A program made the position numbers and the translations under genes. A DNA stretch of 8,331 nt from Acidobacteriota bacterium (GTDB lineage Bacteria > Acidobacteriota > Blastocatellia > Pyrinomonadales > Pyrinomonadaceae): assembly GCA_029777145.1 (NCBI GenBank), contig JAKOSS010000556.1, positions 1 to 8,331 on the forward strand. Reading direction: 5' to 3'. Shown one piece after another: positions 6,499 through 8,331 of this stretch. The notes below the pieces were generated by a model, which was not told the origin of the DNA, made no database searches, and saw only the letters and a list, made by a program, of their open reading frames with translations. Each line of letters begins with the position of its first letter. Position 1 is the first letter of the stretch.

Positions 6499-7386
6499 AT
6501 GGAACGCAAGACCGCGGACGAGTACCCGCAAGAACTTCTGGACCTTTTTCACGAATATCAGCACGGCGACATGGACCGGCGTTCGTTCTTGAACAACATC
6601 GCCAAATTCGCCGTCGGCGGACTGACCGTCGCGGCGATCTTCGAAAGCCTGACGCCGAACTTCGCCTGGGCACAGACCGTTCCGAAGGATGACAAGGACA
6701 TCAAGGTCGGTTACGAGACGGTCGATTCGCCGAACGGGAATGGCACGATAAAGGGATATCTCGCGAAACCGTCGAAGGGAAAGAAATTCCGCACGGTGCT
6801 CGTGATCCATGAAAATCGCGGTCTCAATCCGTATATCGAGGACGTCGCACGTCGTCTCGCGAAAGCCGGCTACATGGCGTTCGCGCCGGACGGACTGACA
6901 TCGGTCGGCGGCTATCCCGGGGACGAACAGAAGGGCGTGGCCCTGTTCCGGACGGTTGACGGCAAGAAGATGACGGAGGATTTCGTTGCCGCCGCCTATT
7001 GGCTCAAGGCCCGGAAGGACAGCAAGAAGAAGCTCGGCGTGGTCGGATTCTGTTTCGGCGGCGGAATGGTGAACCAACTCGCCGTCCGGCTCGGAAAAGA
7101 CCTTGATGCCGGCGTCGCCTTTTACGGACGCCAGGCCGGGGCCTCGGACGTTCCGAAGATCTTCGCCCCGCTGCAGCTTCATTACGCAGGCAACGATCAG
7201 GGCGTCAATGCGGGGATCGAAGCCTATGAGAAGGCACTGAAAGATAACAAGAAGACGTACGAGATCTACATGTACGATGGCAAGCAGCACGGATTCCACA
7301 ACGACACGACGCCGCGATACGATGCCGAATCCGCGAAACTCGCCTGGGACCGGACGCTGGTGTGGTTCAAGAAATACTTGAAATAG
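6499..7386 (+). CDS. Tat-exported dienelactone hydrolase family protein
   Basis: The 295-residue product is an alpha/beta hydrolase of the dienelactone hydrolase family. The catalytic triad is visible: C185 in GFCFGGG, D233 in GNDQGV and H264 in KQHGFHND; E105 in HENRG matches the glutamate that tunes the nucleophile in the family. The N-terminus carries a twin-arginine signal: MDRRSFLNNIAKF (25-37), a hydrophobic region, then a likely cleavage after A58 in FAWAQ. About 24 residues precede the RR motif, a long polar n-region. Mature enzyme of about 237 residues fits the usual size. Classical members hydrolyse dienelactones in chloroaromatic degradation, but many act on other esters, and export suggests a periplasmic substrate. 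No aromatic-degradation genes are nearby. The start is set by the ribosome binding site at 6487-6494. The gene is divergent from the VOC gene and followed by an IS-disrupted gene; no convincing terminator is seen in 7387-7504. Confidence 0.93.
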   Translation: MERKTADEYPQELLDLFHEYQHGDMDRRSFLNNIAKFAVGGLTVAAIFESLTPNFAWAQTVPKDDKDIKVGYETVDSPNGNGTIKGYLAKPSKGKKFRTVLVIHENRGLNPYIEDVARRLAKAGYMAFAPDGLTSVGGYPGDEQKGVALFRTVDGKKMTEDFVAAAYWLKARKDSKKKLGVVGFCFGGGMVNQLAVRLGKDLDAGVAFYGRQAGASDVPKIFAPLQLHYAGNDQGVNAGIEAYEKALKDNKKTYEIYMYDGKQHGFHNDTTPRYDAESAKLAWDRTLVWFKKYLK

Positions 7387-7504
7387 ATCGACATTCCGAG
7401 AATTTCGGGGATTCCAGAATCTTGTGATAACGGAAACGGGAGTCACTTGCGACCCCGTCAGTGGCGGTCGGCCCTTTCTGCCGGTGCTCGTCCCACCAAA
7501 GGTC

Positions 7505-7835
7505 TCACCACAGCCAGCTCTCCTTCCAATCTTCCTCCGGCAGCCACGTGACGCGATCATCTTCGGGCACGTCAATTCCGCCGGCAAGCACCTGCTCCCG
7601 GACCATTGGCTCGATCTCAGCAAATGATCCTGATCGTGTCCCGATCCCCGCGCCGATCCGATTGTTGTGCCGGTCCATTAGACTGGAGGGCTTGCCTTGG
7701 AACTCCATGATGCCGGTTACGAGATCGACGGCTTTCGGGCTCAGCGTATGGGCGACAACGGCGCTTGCAAGGGTGTGCCGATACGCGTCGAGCGGACCGT
7801 TCTTTCCGCCAGGCAGTTCCGAACGTGCGACATGG
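7505..7835 (-). pseudogene. 3' fragment of an unknown gene truncated by an insertion sequence
   Basis: The minus-strand frame from 7837 to the stop at 7505 encodes about 110 residues, with no ATG, GTG or TTG before an ATG at 7708 that is internal to the apparent domain. Two motifs stand out: GPLDAYRHTLASAVVAH (about residues 14-30) and MDRHNNRIGAGIG (54-66). D-A-[YF]-R-H and M-D-x-H-N-N with this spacing resemble the DUF6973-type domain seen in some secreted or toxin-like proteins; this is recognition from memory and tentative. The C-terminus is rich in acidic and Trp residues (WLPEEDWKESWLW). The frame closes at a TGA (7838-7840) formed inside the TGTCA start of the insertion sequence, which indicates that the 5' part was cut away by the insertion; it may survive beyond the other IS end. 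A 67-residue product from 7708 could be made but would lack the first motif. Confidence 0.65.
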
Positions 7836-7904
7836 TGTCAGAATGCGTGAAAAAATGACCCCCTAACAAGCGTTTGTTTTTGACCCCCCCTGGACGGCAT
7901 TTTT

Positions 7905-7931
7905 GATAACTTTCGTGGAACGGAGGTTATC
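7905..7931 (+). promoter_or_regulatory. Inverted repeat enclosing the istA ribosome binding site
   Basis: GATAAC (7905-7910) and GTTATC (7926-7931) form a perfect 6-bp stem with a 15-base loop. The GGAGG (7922-7926) sits at the 3' end of the loop and the first base of the stem. If transcribed from outside the element this could limit ribosome access; the stem is short and modest in stability. Confidence 0.35.
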
Positions 7932-7935
7932 GGGA

Positions 7936-8331
7936 ATGCTCGGAATGGAGGAATGGATGGAGGTCAAGGACTTGAAGAGGCAGGGGCATTCGATAAAGCA
8001 GATCTGCCGGATGACGGGATATTCGCGGAACACTGTCCGCAAGGTTCTGCGCGAAGGGGCGCCGAAGCGTCGGGAAGCGCAGAGGCGGGCATCGAAGCTG
8101 GACGCTTTCAAGGATTATCTGAAGAAGCGGTATGAGGAAACGGGACTGAGCGCGGTGCGGCTGACGGACGAGATCCGCGCGATGGGATTCGCGGGATCGC
8201 GGGACATCGTGCGGCGGTACTTGCGGGAGTTGGATAACGGGAAGGTATCGGCGAAGGCGACGGTGAGGTTCGAGACGCCGCCGGGCAAGCAGGCGCAGGC
8301 CGACTGGGCGGAGGTCGGATCGTACACGGAC
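7936..8331 (+). CDS. istA: IS21-family transposase IstA (3' partial)
   Basis: Only the first 132 residues of a protein normally around 500 are in the window; the frame stays open to the last base. Residues ~8-40 form a helix-turn-helix of the family (MEVKDLKRQGHSIKQICRM then GYSRNTVRKVL). A second DNA-binding region follows (SAVRLTDEIRAMGF, 72-85, and SRDIVRRYLREL, 88-99). The DDE integrase core begins at KQAQADWAEVG, where D123 should be the first catalytic acidic residue. IstA catalyses strand cleavage and transfer with its helper ATPase IstB, which should be encoded just downstream. The ATG at 7936 has CGGAGG (7921-7926) nine bases upstream; an ATG at 7945 is an alternative. An inverted repeat GATAAC/GTTATC (7905-7910, 7926-7931) brackets the ribosome binding site. 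Confidence 0.92.
   Translation, partial: MLGMEEWMEVKDLKRQGHSIKQICRMTGYSRNTVRKVLREGAPKRREAQRRASKLDAFKDYLKKRYEETGLSAVRLTDEIRAMGFAGSRDIVRRYLRELDNGKVSAKATVRFETPPGKQAQADWAEVGSYTD

Larger units (their letters stand above)
7836..8331 (+). mobile_element. IS21-family insertion sequence, left end and start of istA (partial)
   Basis: The element begins near 7836 with TGTCAGAATGCGTGAAAAAA, the TG start and A-run expected of an IS21-family end. Two related repeats follow: AAAATGACCCCCT (7852-7864) and TTTTTGACCCCCCCT (7877-7891), matching the repeated end sequences (transposase binding sites) of the family. The istA gene starts about 100 bases in and runs out of the window; istB and the right end are not visible. 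The last host bases before the element are GACATGG (7829-7835), the likely source of the short target duplication. TTGACC (7880-7885) and GATAAC (7905-7910) might serve as a weak transposase promoter, although the 19-base spacing is long. Confidence 0.85.

Noticed and set aside
7387..7504. Short interval after the hydrolase gene checked for a terminator or small gene
   Set aside because: Only a 4-bp stem (CCGA/TCGG around 7397-7409) without a U-tract was found.
6193..7623. 476-codon open frame on the minus strand opposite the hydrolase gene
   Set aside because: It is antisense to a clearly recognisable hydrolase with an intact triad; the translation has no recognisable domain and it also overlaps the VOC gene and the truncated gene.
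1..8331. Search for CRISPR arrays, tRNA genes and defence or biosynthetic gene clusters
   Set aside because: No regularly spaced repeats, no tRNA-like cloverleaf and no set of genes with a shared specialised function were seen; the genes present are mostly independent units.

Overview
The window looks like a chromosomal segment of a moderately GC-rich member of the Acidobacteriota, probably class Blastocatellia (Pyrinomonadaceae-like). This rests on recognition of protein style: a Ser/Thr/Gly-rich secreted giant ending in a carboxypeptidase-regulatory-like module, an Asn/Thr-rich spacer after a lipobox, and ATG starts behind GGAGG-type ribosome binding sites. It is not based on a marker gene. 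No rRNA, tRNA or CRISPR array was seen.

Layout. Positions 1-2496 (+) hold the C-terminal 831 residues of a large secreted beta-propeller/adhesin-like protein; its 5' end lies outside the window. A hairpin at 2521-2559 separates it from a convergent prepilin peptidase gene (2586-3479, -), which has a good sigma70-like promoter at 3531-3558. Next on the minus strand come a GlsB/YeaQ-type small membrane protein (3651-3896), a DUF4287+DUF5655 protein (3956-4519), a lipoprotein with two tandem NTF2-like domains (4598-5578), a 68-residue two-helix membrane protein (5792-5998) and a VOC/glyoxalase-fold protein (6009-6407). The last two are 10 bases apart and probably form one operon. Divergent from the VOC gene is a Tat-exported dienelactone hydrolase-family protein (6499-7386, +).

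From 7505 to the end the region is disturbed. The 3' part of a minus-strand gene (7505-7835) is open upstream but has no start codon. It stops exactly where an insertion sequence begins (about 7836). The insertion sequence is IS21-like: it starts TGTCAG, carries two TGACCCCC repeats near its end, and encodes the N-terminal 132 residues of an IstA transposase that runs off the window (7936-8331, +).

Most genes are unrelated housekeeping or envelope functions (secretion, pilus maturation, stress membrane protein, exported hydrolase). I did not find a convincing new multi-gene system. The observations most worth a second look are the IS-disrupted gene, a hairpin around the transposase ribosome binding site, the internally duplicated lipoprotein with equally spaced cysteine pairs, and the small conserved-looking membrane protein.
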